Below the pieces are notes generated by a model, which ran no database searches, was not told where the DNA came from, and saw only the letters and a program-made list of their open reading frames with translations. A DNA stretch of 64,000 nucleotides from the NCBI GenBank assembly GCA_030015575.1, contig JASDDO010000018.1:226161138-226225137 (forward strand), written 5' to 3'. The position numbers were made by a program, and so were the translations under genes. How positions within the stretch are numbered: position 1 is the stretch's first letter; the number at the start of each line of letters is the position of its first letter. This DNA comes from Agapanthus africanus (Eukaryota; Streptophyta; Magnoliopsida; Asparagales; Amaryllidaceae). This document shows, piece by piece, positions 9,701 through 20,381 of the stretch.

Positions 9701-12700
9701 TTGCTTGTTTTTAGTAGCTAATGAGTTACTTATTAATTTTTGGTCATTTAAAAATTTTTCCCTTTTTTTCAATTTTTTAATATTATTTTAAGCCGGTAAG
9801 AAAATACATTAAATTAGCGATAAATACAAATTTCTTTGGGCTAATTTTAATCTTTAAAATCATGTTAATTAAAATCTAGTTGTAACATAAATTTTTAGTA
9901 ATTTATTTTAAGTTTCAACTAATTTTTATTATGGAAAACGAAATTTATGGAATTTAACCTAAAACTTGCAATTTTGGACTTGTAGGGGGTCTTTTTGCAT
10001 AAAATTTCTTTTGTAAAACCCCATTCACCCTTCCCTCACTCCCTTGGCCGGCCCCACCTCCTACTGCAGCATATTTTTCCCCCCTCCAAATTGTATTCTT
10101 CAACTCCTTTTAAATTGTTTAAAAAGGGTTTAAAATGTAGTAATGGGTGGGGGTATTATGGTATTTTTTTGGGGGGGGGGCTTTGACTTAGACTTTTGCA
10201 CCATCCCTTCACATCCCCCATCCCTCTCCTCTCAGCAGAAAATCCTGCACCAACAGCCCCAAATATTTTCCCCATTTCTTCTTCTCTTTTGCTTCATTTT
10301 CATCTCAAAAATTCAACAAAATCCACAATTTCCTTCACAAATTCGACACAAAACCATATTCCATCTCTTCTCCAACCTAATTTGGTTCAAATCAAGGAGA
10401 AAGGAGGTGTCTTGGGAGGCTTGAGCAAGCTTAGGATTGATCTTTTGAGGTATAATTTCTAATCAAATGGTTAAATTGTAGCTTAAGTGTGCTAAACTAG
10501 AACCTTGAAATTTGTTTAGTGTTAAATTTAGTGTTAGTTTCTAATCTATTTTTTTAAGTGAGTAGTTTGTTTAAACTAGGTTTTTTTTAGCACCATTGAT
10601 TAGTTAATTAAGTTATCTTGTTATCTAGTTTTATACAAACCTAAATTGAGAGATTACTTTGTTTAAGTGGGCTTCGATTTGTGTTAATTTAGGTTTTCAA
10701 GTGTGAAATTGGATTTAAATTGGTGGTTATAAAAATCAAGAAAAGGGTTGTTTATGGAAGCATAGGATTTGAAGCTTTGTAATGTGTTTTAATCAAGTGA
10801 TTGTGGTTAACTAGTTGCGGTTGGATGTTATGCTAGGTGGTAGTCCTTTTTGTCGCAAAACGGCGATGTTGCGCCGATTTTTGGAATGTTTGTGCTTGCT
10901 AGTTTTGTTATAAAATATTGTGATGAATTATTTGCGATATCTTGATGATATTTTTGGCATATCCTATGATATTTGGGATGTGTGAGTGCGGATGTTTGAG
11001 TGATCGGGTTTTAGCTTTGCCGGGCGACCAAATCGGCGATTTTAGTTAGTTTTTGCGATTTTCGCGTGTGTTCCGCGCACCTCGTGCACGTTGTACCTAG
11101 CTTGTGAACTATGGTATTTTCGTTTGGGATTTGCGTCGTTTCATGGTATGTAACCTTATGTTTGGTATTGATGTAAATTTCAGGTTCGGTCGCGGAGACG
11201 TCAGACGCGACACGAAAGGGGAAAGCGGTGATTGGACGTGACTAGCTAGGGATTCCGGTGAGTAGATGTAACATCTACGGGGGACTATCGTTGGATGGCG
11301 CAAGCCGCCCGATAGTTTTAGTAGCTTAAAAAGATTCTTAGTAATGTTAGTAATTAGGGGTGTAATACTTGTATGATTATTTGCTACATCAATGCCTTAT
11401 ATTGACATACATATGCGAAACCATTCTATAGGACACCTGCACCATTGCCAGGGTTTTTATATGCAGCACGAGCACTATTCATGCTTACACACACACCCTG
11501 GTAATTGCCATGCCACCACACTAGATAACCTTTAAATTGAAATCTTTTACTATAATTGATACTTAAACTTGTGCTATTGCCTTTAATTCCTTAAAATGAA
11601 ATCGTAGGATTGCTATTCATGTGCATGTACCTCATCATATTATTTGTTCATGCCTAGTCTATTAATCACACATCGCAACTTGATTATTGATACCATATGC
11701 ATTCATTATCATTGACATATGCACTTATGAGGATTTCTTGAGATTTTATGATATTTCTGGATTTCGGGGGAAAGCCGCAAAATTTCTAAACTTACTATAT
11801 TTGTAAATATGTAAATTGCGGTTTTCTAGTGATGTAAGTGTCGTCCACCATGAGTTTGCTGTGGTTTTCGAGACCCGTTTCGAGGAGTTGGATGAACCGT
11901 CTCGGGTACATGGTGGGCCCGGTAAGGTACCCCGGGGCAAGAAGCTCGTGGTGCTGACGATGAGCCTGGCAGGGGGCGGATTACCTACCGGTGACTGTTT
12001 GGGATGGCGGATATCCAGAGGATACCGACCGTGGCCGCGAGTTGATGCGATATTGATATTGAGATGGGTCAGCCGGATGGCTGAGGCCAGAGATACTATG
12101 ACATGGATATATGAGATTTGTGATAGTTTTGAGGTGTCGTTGCTGGACACCGGTTCTTGTTGATTCTATTGGTATTGTGCTGGTATTTCAAAAGTGATTC
12201 CTAAAGGAAAAACATGATTCTTATACTTACACACTCAGATCATGAGTTGATTCGCATTGCATTCATACCTGCTAGTATATTCATATTGCATACATACCTG
12301 CTATTGTGTCCTGCCTTACCTGTATTTTAGATGCTAGGATGCTTGTGTGCATGCATTCGATAGCCTGTGTAGATGTTATTTATTACTCACGAGTTGGCAA
12401 CTCACCCCCGTTGTGCCACAGCCTTTTGCAGGTCCGCTCCGTCAGTACAGTAGCGGCGGGCGCACTTGCTTCTTTTGCCTCCTTTGCCTGGACTCGAGGT
12501 TTTGCTCTTAGGTGGGTTATATCATTATTTTTGTACCACCTTGTATATTCTTTGTATCTAGTGTACTCCATCTACTGTATCTACCAGTATTGTTGTATAT
12601 TGACCTAGAGATGAGACTGTGAGATTTGTGGACTTTTTGCTGTATTTTGGGGTCGAGCTCACTTGAGTCGACGTGCGGTTTTCTCATGCTTCTTTATGAT

Positions 12701-13058
12701 TATTTTGCATGTTGTTGCTTTATATTGCGTGGGATTTATGAACGCCTTGTGGCGAAGAGCTAGCTCCCGCTTGGGGATGCCATATTTGTTGGATTCATAT
12801 ATATTCTTGTTGTACCCATTTTGGGGGGCCAGCATTTACAAAGGAGACTCTGCCGAAATTTTCGGAAAAATTGATATTGTTTTTAAAAAGGCTTGATGTG
12901 ACTCATTTGATAAACTCGCTTTCAATTGATTGGTTTTCCTTCATTCTTTTGCTTATTTGGTTTTGGTTTCTGGGATTTGGCTTACTTATTTTATGGATGT
13001 CTTGAGACGTTCGTAAACTTAAGTGCCAGTCACGTTCCGTACCATGCGGGTCGTGACA
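9575..13058 (+). repeat. Element B 3' LTR
   Basis: 3484 bp, TGTAGCG...CGTGACA, followed by the target repeat TCTTG at 13059-13063. It matches 1131-4596 closely and carries the 15-bp stretch missing from the 5' copy. The intron-like signals are retained (donor 11258, acceptor 12431). The ORFs at 11746-12163 and 12306-12608 are the same LTR blocks as in the 5' copy. Confidence 0.93.
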
Positions 13059-13063
13059 TCTTG

Positions 13064-14316
13064 GTGCAAACATTTCAATTTGGAGGTCAAGTTCCATGTT
13101 TGATCTCATGGTTTGTGAAGGTATAACTCTAACCCTTTTGCTTAATTTGATGTTAAATACTTTAATCAAACATAATTAATTAATAATATGGTTTTAATTG
13201 AATATTTGGAAAATCTAGTGAGGGTTTGTGATTTCAATTAGGGTTTTTATTATATCATTAAGGATACAATGTATAGTTTAACATCTTAAAGTATGTAAAA
13301 CCTAGTTTGGTTGATTAAATTACACTTGTTATACGTAATTTGTCCAAATAATATATATTTGTAAACTAGGTTTTTATGAAATACATATATAGGTGAGATT
13401 AAAATATGGTTAGGGCTTTTATCACATTATTAACATTATAAGTTATAGTTTGATACTTTAGATCATGCAAATCCAAGCTAAATTGTTGTTTGTGCATTTT
13501 TGCTATAAAATGGGTGAAATTGGATAAAAATTGCTAACAAAAATTTTAAAATGTATATATTTTGGTGAGATAAATTAGTAGTGAATATTTGTGTGACCGA
13601 ATTATGATATTAAGTGAGCATTTTGGCCATTAGAATCGTTAAAATATTTAGATTGGTTAAAACATCAGGTTTTGAACCGAAATGGGAATTTGTGCTAACT
13701 AGATTTTGGTTTAATGTAATTTAGCAAGATTAAAAATCTAGTAAATGCTTATGTGGCATAATTAAGATAATTAGTAAGTATTGTGACCACTAGTTTACTA
13801 AAACATCAAGACTTGTAGTAAAACGGTTAACAAACCCTTTTACTAGACTTTTTGGAAATAAACCGATTTGATCAATTTATTGGTTTTGATGATTTGCATC
13901 CTATTTCATATATTTTTAGTGAGTTTTAAAAGCGTGATTGGTACGTTTGGTGTTTTCCTCGATGGTTTGACGTTTGTACATCGACATCGAGGGTTGGTTT
14001 GCTATTCTTGCACGCGTAGGCGATAGGTTTTGACCTATACATGATACGCGTGCCGATTTGGTTTTCGTATACCGTTTCGATTTCGAATTGGGTTTTTATG
14101 TCATACGATACGTTGTGACATGTAGCTACCCCATGTGGACTTCGAGACGATAAGCAAGCGCATGGCGACGTCGGCACCGGCGAGCGAAGATCAAGTGAGT
14201 AGATTTATATCTACGGGGTGAAGTCGGGTGGATGGCATATAGCACCCCCGCAATTCGTAGTATATTTATGATATATAATTGGATATATATGTTGTTTATG
14301 ATCGGTGGATGATTAT
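13064..14316 (+). repeat. Element A 5' LTR, segment 2
   Basis: This continues the LTR of A after B: GGTGCAAACATTTCAATTTG matches 40031 onward, and the last part matches 51001-51627. It contains the conserved donor-like GTGAGT at 14195 with the GTAGAT/ATCTAC hairpin. It ends at target ATTAT (14312-14316), where C inserted. No coding region was seen. Confidence 0.88.
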
Positions 14317-14730
14317 TGTTCATCTCATAATTTTGCATTATTATATTCCCCATTCTTAATCATTTTTCAAATAAATAGGTGCTTTTGATCCATATCTGTT
14401 ACATAGTTGCAGGTTACAGGTTCTCGGAACAAAACAGTGAAAATGATGAAAAGACGCTACAAAAGTGAGACTACGACCAACAAACAGAAGAATCTTTATC
14501 ATGCCGCCTACAGTTTGAGGAACAAACGAAGATCAACAAACAGTTCGATTGCACAAAGGCAGCACAAGATTCAAGACTTCAATATGAAGCAAACGGTAAA
14601 AGTCCACAACATTATGCACTGTGAAAATCTGAAAGAAACTAGAAGACATTCTGAAGAACCAAGTGAAGAAAAGTCAAGGAAAAACCAACATGAAATATAC
14701 CAGAGAAACAGAGCCAAAGACTCCACCATA

Positions 14731-14780
14731 TGGCCGCGGATCCGCGGCCAAACAAAGCATATGGCCATGGATCCGCGGCC
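14731..14780. promoter_or_regulatory. Paired GC-rich palindromes in the C LTR
   Basis: TGGCCGCGGATCCGCGGCCA (14731-14750) is a perfect 20-bp palindrome. A second, partly decayed copy follows at 14762-14780. The 3' LTR has the same pair (22341-22360, 22372-22391), and element G has its own pair (56387-56402, 56416-56435). They lie upstream of the TATA box, so they may be transcription-factor sites; no factor is assigned. Confidence 0.6.
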
Positions 14781-14898
14781 GTACTATGCACGTGTCGGTG
14801 CAAAATGTCGGTGGGTAGTGGTGCGTTGACTAGGCTTCTCAGGGTAGTTTTGTTAATGTATATAGGGATCAGATGTAAACCCTAGGTTTTCTATAATC

Positions 14899-14906
14899 TA
14901 TAAATA
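14899..14906 (+). promoter_or_regulatory. TATA box of the C LTR
   Basis: TATAAATA inside CTATAAATAGG, repeated in the 3' LTR at 22509-22516. It is a consensus plant TATA box at a plausible place for the U3/R border. Confidence 0.65.
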
Positions 14907-15772
14907 GGAACCCTACAGCTCTTTTTGGAGCATGCCTCTTTTTATGCTTCTTTTTAATTCCTAATTTCAGAATTTTTATTCACTGTAAATGTTTGAAGAG
15001 TGCATCAAATAAAAAGTAAGTTTTTCTTTTCTATGCCTTAGTTTAATTTTTTTTCTGCCCTAATATAAATTTTATTTATCTGCCCTAGTTAATTAGATAG
15101 CAATTTTATTTATCTGCCATAGTTTAGTTAATTAGGTTATTGAATTAAAATCATAAAAATGAAATCTTTCATCAATTCCCTAATGAGTGAGTAGTTTCTC
15201 ACTTGTTAGGGTTAGGTTTGGGGAAGATTTGAGAGATGAAAATCTCTCACCCTTTTCTTTCCCGTTATACATTTTAAATACAACTCTATGCATACATACA
15301 CACACCGCTCACTATGGCAACCTATCCCACGAGATAGCGGTGATACCATAGTTAAAGACCGGTTGTGTATGTTTTCCATGGAGGTTAGGATAAGAGTTAA
15401 GAAAGGACGGACAAGGACCTAGAGGAAGAAACCTAGTTTCTTCCCGATCGTGCTAATTCCCTTTGTTAATTATTACCTTAACACCTAAATCTTTCTTAAT
15501 TAGGGCATAGAAAGCGGTGAGACATATTGACTTTCCAAATTTAACCTAATCCTAACCCTAGCAAATAAATCAACTTTAGTTTTTATTGATAATCAAACCC
15601 ACCACAAGTGGAATTAACTCGTTAGAACAACTAGAAAATACACAAAATCCCTGTGGACCGACCCGTACTCAACTGAGTAGCTACCAAGCGACACCGTTCT
15701 TGATTGCGGTTAACTATTCTTTGATTTATCTTTTAAAAGCGCACGCACGCATTAAATCCACTACAAATCAAA

Positions 15773-15790
15773 TGGCGCCGTTGCCGGGGA
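15773..15790 (+). promoter_or_regulatory. Primer binding site, Asp tRNA (element C)
   Basis: TGGCGCCGTTGCCGGGGA, two bases after the LTR, is complementary to the 3' end of plant tRNA-Asp, the primer typical of Athila-type elements. Confidence 0.92.
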
Positions 15791-17069
15791 TGGCGTAGTT
15801 ATTTTCTTTAATTTCAGGTTAATATAAAAATTAAAAATCATAAAAACTGAAAATTTTAAAATATAAATTTTTTTTATCATCTTGTTATTTTTTGAAGGGT
15901 TTTCGTTTGAATTGTGCAGGATCGACGAACAGATTCAGATCTGGAAAGATCCAGTGAGCAAAACAGCAAACAGCAGATCTGAACAAACAGAGGAGAACCG
16001 CAATAGACAACATAAGAAGTTTGGAGGCCCGATGCAACCATTCAACCGCGGAACCGCCGCGCTTGGACGCTTTTGACTGCGGAACCGCCTCGGGGTGGTG
16101 ACTTCATCATTTGAAAAAGTCTCTGTAAGCATCTTTTCTTCTTCTGAACCCCCTGATCTCCTCTAAAAAAAATTTCCTACAGGGTTCTTTCCGCAAAAAC
16201 TTCTCTCCCTTCTCCAATAACTTGATCTTGTGCAGGATTCTTTGCGCGCAATAAAAATTTTTTTTTGGCAAGTAGCTTGATTGTGTTTTACTGCTATGCA
16301 TTCTTAAACTGACTTTTAAGGGGATTTAACACCAATCCAGATTGGGTGGGGATTTCATTACCCTTCCTAGGACCCCAAAAATCACAAAAAAGCATTTTGC
16401 ATTAACCTTCAAATTAATTAAAAATGATTAGACTCAGCCTATAAGGACTGTCGCGCTCGATAGGACAAAGGAATAGTTGTAGGCATCGATCGTTTATCTA
16501 AACCAGAATTTGTGGTGCCTAGCCTAGACAAGTAGGGAAAGGTAATTTTAAAAGGCCCGTCTTACGGTGATTCGTGAGCGGATCCCTCCTTTCTTTACTT
16601 GTGCTTACCTGGCCACAATTGGCGGTGAAGAGGCGATTTGAAGATCTCGCAACTTGCTCTTTGGAACAGTTAGGAGCAGTTTAGTTGACCTAGGAGACCC
16701 TAGATCTAGGCTTGATTGTGCATATTGTGATTGTGTCAAAGGTTCTTATAAAAATCTTTTTGCAAAAAGCTCCTTATATAAAAAAAACACAAAGCAGAAA
16801 ATTTTTACAAAAATTTGCCACTTGTCGCTAAGAAATCCATTGCACCCCACATGCACCCACTTCCTTCCATTGATGTTTTCTTACCCCCACCTTCTGTTTT
16901 CACCTTTTGACTACACTACACCTTTTTAGTATATGTCCAGTTGGACTAGGGACACTAGCGCCCGTTTAGTCCGTGTCTCGTTAGTGCCGACTGACGACGC
17001 TGTCGACTCCGAAGTCGAAATTCCATCCACTTCTTTACTTTCACCTTATATTCATCATCTTCTAAGAAA
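15791..17069 (+). other. Untranslated leader of element C with shared modules
   Basis: There is no convincing ORF. Two modules stand out. At 16046-16109, two GC boxes (CCGCGGAACCGCCGCG and TGCGGAACCGCCTCGG) are followed by TGACTTCATCA. At 16518-16625, a block shares GTGCCTAG and TGTGCTTACCTGGCC with the leader of G (58348-58482) and, more weakly, with copia element D. A second pair of shared words (TAGTTGACCTAGG, ACCCTAGA) lies near 16680. Gag starts at 17070. Confidence 0.6.
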
Positions 17070-17561
17070 ATGTCGGGATTTAATCCTAACAACCCCTTAC
17101 CCGCGGGACTGATTCCACCTCCACTAGGTGCGAATAACCCACCACACCCTCCTGTTGAAGCGCCCCAACGAATCGCGCTCCAGGATCTTTTCTATCCTAT
17201 CCGCACTGCACTTCCCACTTGTCTTTCACTTCCACCGGCTAATGGGGATAACTTTGAGATTAAACCCCACTTCATCAATATGTTGCCCAAATTTCACGGA
17301 CTGGAATCCGAAGATGCCTACATCTTCATTAACAAATTCCAGAATGTTTGCGCAATGATGAAGACTACACAACTTTCTGATGATGCTATAAGGCTACGTG
17401 TCATTCCATTCACCTTATGTGACCTAACCGAAAAATGGTTATATAGCACACCATCACACTCGATAAAAAATTGGGAAGAATTTGTTAAGGATTTTCTAAA
17501 AAAGTTTTACCCATATCACAAGACCGCGAGAATTCGCAACGAAATTATTCAATTTTCCTAG
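17070..17561 (+). CDS. gag: Gag N-terminal domain of element C (Athila-like)
   Basis: The ATG at 17070 gives MSGFNPNNPLPAG, then a proline-rich start and a retrotransposon Gag fold. Recognisable parts are FHGLESEDAYIFINKFQNVC, LTEKWLYSTPSHSIKNWEEF and VKDFLKKFYP. The pattern fits Athila/Tat Gags. The frame stops at TAG 17559-17561 inside IIQFS-LPSEPL, where Gln is expected. The same frame continues to ~17785 with LRKCFERFNDLLIQCPHHD, so the stop is a point mutation. Confidence 0.88.
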   Translation: MSGFNPNNPLPAGLIPPPLGANNPPHPPVEAPQRIALQDLFYPIRTALPTCLSLPPANGDNFEIKPHFINMLPKFHGLESEDAYIFINKFQNVCAMMKTTQLSDDAIRLRVIPFTLCDLTEKWLYSTPSHSIKNWEEFVKDFLKKFYPYHKTARIRNEIIQFS

Positions 17562-18883
17562 CTTCCTTCCGAACCTTTAAGGAAGTGTTTTGAAAGATTT
17601 AATGACCTACTTATTCAATGCCCTCACCACGATATCGAGAATTGGCAACTTTGCCAAACTTTATACGAAGGACTGAACCCAGCAACTAAGCAGTTGTTGG
17701 AAACCATTTGTCAAGGTCACTTTCTTACAAAATCTAGCGAGGAAGCTTGGCAGTTTCTCGACGATCTTGCTGAACAAACACTTCAGTGGGAAGCACTACG
17801 ACCACCTCATCTACTTCATCAGGTCAGTCTAGAGCAGGCATACATCAACTTGATATGTCGATTACAATGAAAGACGAAATGACTGCACTTACGAAAAAGC
17901 TAGAAGCAATTGAGAGCAAATTCTCATCGCCTTCTCCTGCCCCTGCTTTACCCCCATGCACTGTTTGCGCTTGTTGTTCGGATCCGTCTCATCTTACTGA
18001 ACAGTGTCCTTACAACCCCCCTGTTCAAGGACAAGATCAAGTTAATGCTGCCTTTCAGCAAAGACAAAGAAATGATCTATACACTTCGACTTATAATCCT
18101 GGTTGGAGGAGCCACCCAAATTTTGCTTGGAATCAAAATCAACAATTCCAAGGCAATAACAACTTTCAAAGGCCTCCTCCTCCACAACAACAAGCACCTC
18201 AACAAACTCAATATCAGCAACCTTTCCAACCCCAACCTTACCCAAACCAAATGAACAATTTTGTACCCAACAACTCTTATCCTCAAAAAAATTTTGTTCA
18301 GTCGAATAACGATAAGGTTTCCTCACTAGAACGAAGTTTGGATGCGTTTTTAAAACAATCTACACAATCCGCAGCAAGGTTGGAGACTTCCATTCAGTCT
18401 TTGGTGCAAAACAGTGCTTCACATGATCAAAGCATCAAATCAATTGAGGCCCAAATTGCACAACTAAATGCCGCGTTAAGCGAGCGAGAAAAGGGAAAGC
18501 TTCCGTCTCAACCATTTCCAAATCCCGGTCACACACACAACGCACATGTTGCTTATGAACAACAAAATCACAATGTAAATGCTGTGACCACGTTGAGATC
18601 TGGAAGAGTGTTGCACAATAACGTGGGTATTAGTGATGACACCCCTGCCGGTGCTTCTTCTTCATCTTCTTCTTCTTCTTCTTCATCTTCTTCAGAGCCT
18701 ATTCTTCATTCTTCATAAGGCTCCACTTCTTCTAATTTGAATGGACCCACATCTCACTTCACGAACACACCAACATTGGGATCCGTTCCAACTCCGCAAT
18801 TTACTCCACAAACATTGGACTCAACAAATTTTCAAAATGTTCCATTTCCAAACAGGTTGAGATCCAATAAAGCAACTCCCTAA
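17562..18883 (+). pseudogene. gag: Gag C-terminal part and zinc knuckle of element C
   Basis: It continues Gag (YEGLNPATKQLLETICQGHF, AWQFLDDLAEQ) to about 17785, where the frame shifts. From 17786 it reads through a Ser/Thr tract, a coiled-coil-like segment and a CCHC knuckle of the form CX2CX4HX4C (CACCSDPSHLTEQC). A Gln/Pro/Asn-rich tract follows, then a Ser run (about 18650-18700). TAA codons at 18716-18718 and 18881-18883 interrupt the frame; both can derive from CAA. This is the nucleocapsid-like region that packages the RNA. Confidence 0.8.
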
Positions 18884-19100
18884 ATGGAGAAGATTGTGGA
18901 GTTGTTCAAACAGGTTACCATTAACATACCTCTCTTGGATGCAATCCAACAAGACCCTTCTTATGCTAAAATCTTAAAAAACTTATGCACCAAGAAGTGG
19001 AAGTCACAAGTACCAAAGAAAGTTTTCGTGGCTAGTGTTGTAAGTGATGCTCTTATCCAACCTTTACCCCCAAAACATAAGCTGTCCTACAATTTCAATA
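18884..19100 (+). pseudogene. Gag-protease linker of element C
   Basis: MEKIVELFKQVTINIPLLDA and the following SYAKILKNLCTKKW match the Athila segment before the protease. The frame shifts near 19083: the true continuation (PTISITIGDKNIN) is in the frame used downstream. Confidence 0.75.
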
Positions 19101-20381
19101 ACAATTGGGGACAAGAACATCAATCGAGCACTTTTAGATTTTGGTGCTAGTGTTAATTTGCTACCCTATTCAGTATATGAACAATTAGGCGTTGGAGAGC
19201 TTAAACCCACACATTGTACTCTCCAAATGGCCGACCGATCCATCACCCATCTTAGGGGTGAGTTAGAGGATATGTTAATTAAAGTAGGGGACTTCATATT
19301 CCCCATTGATTTCATTGTTATGGACACACAGCCTGTGGCAAACCCATGGAACCAAATTCCGGTGATCCTCGGTCGACCATTTTTGGCCACTTCCAATGCT
19401 GTAATCAACCGTCGTAATGGCTCTATGACTCTATCCTTCGGGAAGATGTCATGTGAGTTCAACATTTACAAGATAGGAAGTCTGCCCTCCGAGCCTAATG
19501 CTAGTATATTTAATGTTTGCTCGATCCAAGAGATCACGCAGGAGGACTGTAAGCTCGAAAAATTTCTGTTCGATCACAGCAGTTTTGACGCCACTAGTGC
19601 GTTCCTCCTTGAATCTGACATAGCTTTTACACCCGATAGCGATTACGAGTGTTTCACTTTTTCGGACGATTTTGAAGACTCACCACCCGAATTTGAGTAC
19701 ATTGATTTTTCGGATGAGTTAGCTAAACCATCCGACTCGGTTGGTTACACTTGTTTTAAACCATTGATGGAATCCTTCGGGTTCGAGACAGTTTCACCAA
19801 TTTTACCTTCAATTGTTTCGCCTCCAAAACTTGAACTCAAGTTATTGCCATCTCACCTTAAGTACGCTTATTTAGGTGAGAATGAGATCTTTCCTGTTAT
19901 CATATTGGCATCTCTAGCCCTCGGTCAAGAGAAAGCCCTTTTAATGTTCTTACAAAACAATCGGCAAGCTTTTGGCTGGACTATGGCGGACATCAAGGGG
20001 ATTAGTCCCCTCATAGTTGAACATAATATACATATGATGGATAATCCCAAGCCAGTAAAGGATCCACAGAGACACCTCGAGGATTTTGTGGTTAATCAAC
20101 CTCCACCTATAGAAGTTGAACCACCACCTTTTCTTCTAATAAAATACGAGAATGCCAATATTCCACTCATTTCTTATCATTCACATTTTCGTTTTTATTT
20201 ATCATCCCCTCTTATCTCCTCACATTCATATTTACGCAAACCCTTTCAATACCACCACTTATCTCTTCCCCACTTCTTCTTGGCTCTATATAACATGTTC
20301 TTCCACCGACATATATGTTACATTGATAAATTTTTCGAATGGTTGGTGTTGACTTTTGGTATTTGCAGAGCTTGGCATTGA
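19044..20381 (+). CDS. Athila-like protease, RT N-terminal stub and fused 3' tail of element C
   Basis: The retropepsin-like protease has LLDFGASVNLLPYSVYEQLG with catalytic Asp near 19137, and ILGRPFLAT near 19370. An acidic linker (about 19500-19800) follows. LPSHLKYAYLGENEIFPVII and FGWTMADIKGISP are the conserved approach to Athila RT. At about 20070 the homology ends without any RT palm (no YxDD). The frame runs instead into a hydrophobic, aromatic tail ending FFEWLVLTFGICRAWH. Element G ends its unknown ORF with FEWLVLTFGLCKAL, so this tail predates the split of C and G. An internal deletion joining RT to a 3' ORF is the likely origin. Confidence 0.82.
   Translation: MMLLSNLYPQNISCPTISITIGDKNINRALLDFGASVNLLPYSVYEQLGVGELKPTHCTLQMADRSITHLRGELEDMLIKVGDFIFPIDFIVMDTQPVANPWNQIPVILGRPFLATSNAVINRRNGSMTLSFGKMSCEFNIYKIGSLPSEPNASIFNVCSIQEITQEDCKLEKFLFDHSSFDATSAFLLESDIAFTPDSDYECFTFSDDFEDSPPEFEYIDFSDELAKPSDSVGYTCFKPLMESFGFETVSPILPSIVSPPKLELKLLPSHLKYAYLGENEIFPVIILASLALGQEKALLMFLQNNRQAFGWTMADIKGISPLIVEHNIHMMDNPKPVKDPQRHLEDFVVNQPPPIEVEPPPFLLIKYENANIPLISYHSHFRFYLSSPLISSHSYLRKPFQYHHLSLPHFFLALYNMFFHRHICYIDKFFEWLVLTFGICRAWH

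Larger units (their letters stand above)
1131..13058 (+). mobile_element. Element B: near-complete Ty3/gypsy chromovirus (Tekay/Del-like)
   Basis: An 11.9-kb element flanked by TCTTG duplications. The order is 5' LTR 1131-4596, primer site 4601-4612, gag-pol about 4833-9574, polypurine tract 9559-9574, 3' LTR 9575-13058. RNase H precedes integrase, which is the gypsy order, and a chromodomain closes the polyprotein, which defines chromoviruses. The two LTRs differ at roughly one site per hundred by eye, plus a 15-bp indel near 3275/11725, so the insertion is young compared with its host A. Three TAG codons and a frameshift near 4960 make it non-functional as read. Confidence 0.95.
14317..15770 (+). 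repeat. Element C 5' LTR
   Basis: 1454 bp, from TGTTCATC to CTACAAATCA. It is matched by 21927-22839 plus 33222-33778, with about 3% differences in a short stretch compared by eye. U3 holds two GC-rich palindromes (14731-14780), a G-box-like GCACGTG near 14788 and a TATA box. The U5 end (about 15650-15715, GACCGACCCGTACTCAACTG and following) is conserved with element G. Confidence 0.92.

Noticed and set aside
14407-14829. 140-codon ORF in the C 5' LTR
   Set aside because: It crosses the U3 palindromes and is broken in the 3' LTR copy (only the last 81 codons remain), so it is not a conserved gene.
15541-15562. Telomere-like CCTAACCCTAG words in the C LTR
   Set aside because: Only one or two imperfect units, present in both LTR copies; not an interstitial telomere tract.
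15773-15790. Possible tRNA-Asp gene fragment
   Set aside because: Only the 3'-end complement is present, right after an LTR, so it is a primer binding site.
19160-19470. 99-codon minus-strand ORF over the C protease
   Set aside because: It is a shadow of the protease frame on the other strand, with no recognisable content.
20152-20381. Calling the C and G tail an env gene
   Set aside because: The tail is hydrophobic and conserved, but I see no signal peptide, cleavage site or clear transmembrane pair, so the env label is not supported.
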